DNA of 6,339 bases. Source: a bacterium Ga0077546. GTDB lineage: Bacteria > Cyanobacteriota > Vampirovibrionia > Obscuribacterales > Obscuribacteraceae. Positions 5,952 through 6,339 of the stretch are shown in pieces. Position 1 is the first letter of the stretch; the number at the start of each line of letters is the position of its first letter. The notes under the pieces were generated by a model. The model searched no databases. It was given only the letters and a program-made list of their open reading frames with translations, and was not told the origin of the DNA. A program made the position numbers and the translations under genes. The stretch covers positions 1-6,339 of the forward strand of contig LNEX01000526.1 in assembly GCA_001464165.1 (NCBI GenBank), in the 5' to 3' direction.

Positions 5952-5993
5952 GTCGCAGCCTCGCCAGCCACAACCACAACTTTCAGTAAATGA

Positions 5994-6046
5994 CCACGGC
6001 AGACTTCGGCTCTCAACGTGAGAGTCGAAGGCCCTGCCGTGGTTTT
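5994..6046 (+). terminator. Long hairpin with T-run after the TPM gene
   Basis: CCACGGCAG (5994-6002) pairs with CTGCCGTGG (6034-6042). Inside, CTTCG pairs with CGAAG, followed by a G-U pair and CTCTCA with TGAGAG around a three-base ACG loop. TTTT follows directly at 6043-6046. This is a very stable intrinsic-terminator-like structure 42 bases after the stop codon. The next gene starts 65 bases later on the same strand, so the hairpin either ends transcription or lets only part of it through. Confidence 0.85.
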
Positions 6047-6049
6047 CTC

Positions 6050-6067
6050 GACCGAACCAAAACGGTC
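6050..6067 (+). repeat. Small inverted repeat in the leader of the last gene
   Basis: GACCG (6050-6054) and CGGTC (6063-6067) can pair around an eight-base A/C-rich loop. It lies between the terminator and the ribosome-binding site of the 6112 gene. It could be a minor leader hairpin or an operator half-site pair. Confidence 0.3.
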
Positions 6068-6096
6068 AAACCGACCTAACAGTCAAATCTCCCAAC

Positions 6097-6102
6097 AAAG
6101 GA
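6097..6102 (+). promoter_or_regulatory. Ribosome-binding site of the last gene
   Basis: AAAGGA lies nine bases before the ATG at 6112, in an otherwise G-poor leader, and supports that start. Confidence 0.65.
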
Positions 6103-6111
6103 AAATTCACC

Positions 6112-6339
6112 ATGTCCATTCTCACCATCGCTCTCATCATCGCCGCCGCCATCGCCGCCGGTGCCATCTTCTCGCCCAAGTTCCGTCAGCTCCTCCGCAT
6201 CCGCGGCGGCAAGGCTGTCGACGCCGGCACCACCGCTCTCGAGAAGCAGCAGGACCAGTACCAGCTGCTGGTCGCCAAGATCCCCGCCCAGCGCACTTCG
6301 GTTGCCACCACCAAGGCCGGTGCCGTGATCGCGCAGAAG
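6112..6339 (+). CDS. Membrane-anchored helical protein, possibly PspA/IM30-like; partial
   Basis: The frame opens at ATG 6112 behind AAAGGA and stays open to the window edge (76 codons), so the C-terminus is missing. The product starts MSILTIALIIAAAIAAGAIF, a single N-terminal membrane helix (about residues 3-20). A basic stretch follows (KFRQLLRIRGGK), and then a helical region with AGTTALEKQQDQYQLLVAKI (38-57) and QRTSVATTKAGAV. Codon use is strongly G/C-ending, as in the preceding gene. The anchor-then-coiled-coil pattern and the position behind a TPM-domain protein suggest a PspA/IM30-like partner, since TPM and PspA homologues are neighbours in some bacteria. However, the visible part is too short to assign the family, and PspA proper has no N-terminal transmembrane helix. 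It is separated from the TPM gene by a strong hairpin, so it may have its own promoter or depend on read-through. Confidence 0.75.
   Translation, partial: MSILTIALIIAAAIAAGAIFSPKFRQLLRIRGGKAVDAGTTALEKQQDQYQLLVAKIPAQRTSVATTKAGAVIAQK

Overview
The window is bacterial chromosomal DNA with two divergent blocks of genes and about 1.1 kb of mostly non-coding DNA between them. The lineage cannot be fixed. Shine-Dalgarno-led genes, intrinsic terminators and a UPF0114/YqhA-type membrane protein fit a diderm or otherwise uncommon bacterium. The genes are GC-rich with G/C-ending codons, whereas the central spacer is visibly richer in A/T. I see no mobile element, CRISPR array, rRNA or tRNA.

Left block (minus strand, 1-1672). 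The most upstream gene (1106-1672) encodes a 188-aa protein that resembles only the N-terminal, macro-like domain of M17 leucyl aminopeptidases, with no catalytic domain. It is closed by a strong intrinsic terminator (1030-1093). Next is a two-gene unit: a UPF0114/YqhA-family membrane protein (357-944), whose stop codon overlaps by 4 nt (ATGA) the start of an unrecognised membrane-anchored protein (1-360) that runs off the left edge.

Centre (1673-2777). This holds one plausible small ORF (1945-2085, 46 aa) with a very good ribosome-binding site. After it come about 690 bases without a convincing gene, containing several inverted repeats and a C/A-rich, G-poor stretch before the next gene.

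Right block (plus strand, 2778-6339). One large gene (2778-5951, 1057 aa) encodes a secreted-then-anchored protein: signal peptide, divergent TPM (YgcG-like) domain outside the membrane, one transmembrane helix, a helical cytoplasmic region of about 750 residues with repeat-like units, an Arg/Glu-rich segment and a Gly-rich tail typical of TPM proteins. A strong hairpin/terminator (5994-6046) follows. A second gene (6112 to the right edge) then encodes a membrane-anchored helical protein that may be a PspA/IM30-like partner. The pair is the most interesting part of the window and suggests an envelope-maintenance or membrane-stress module. That function is inference from architecture and neighbourhood, not something the sequence proves.
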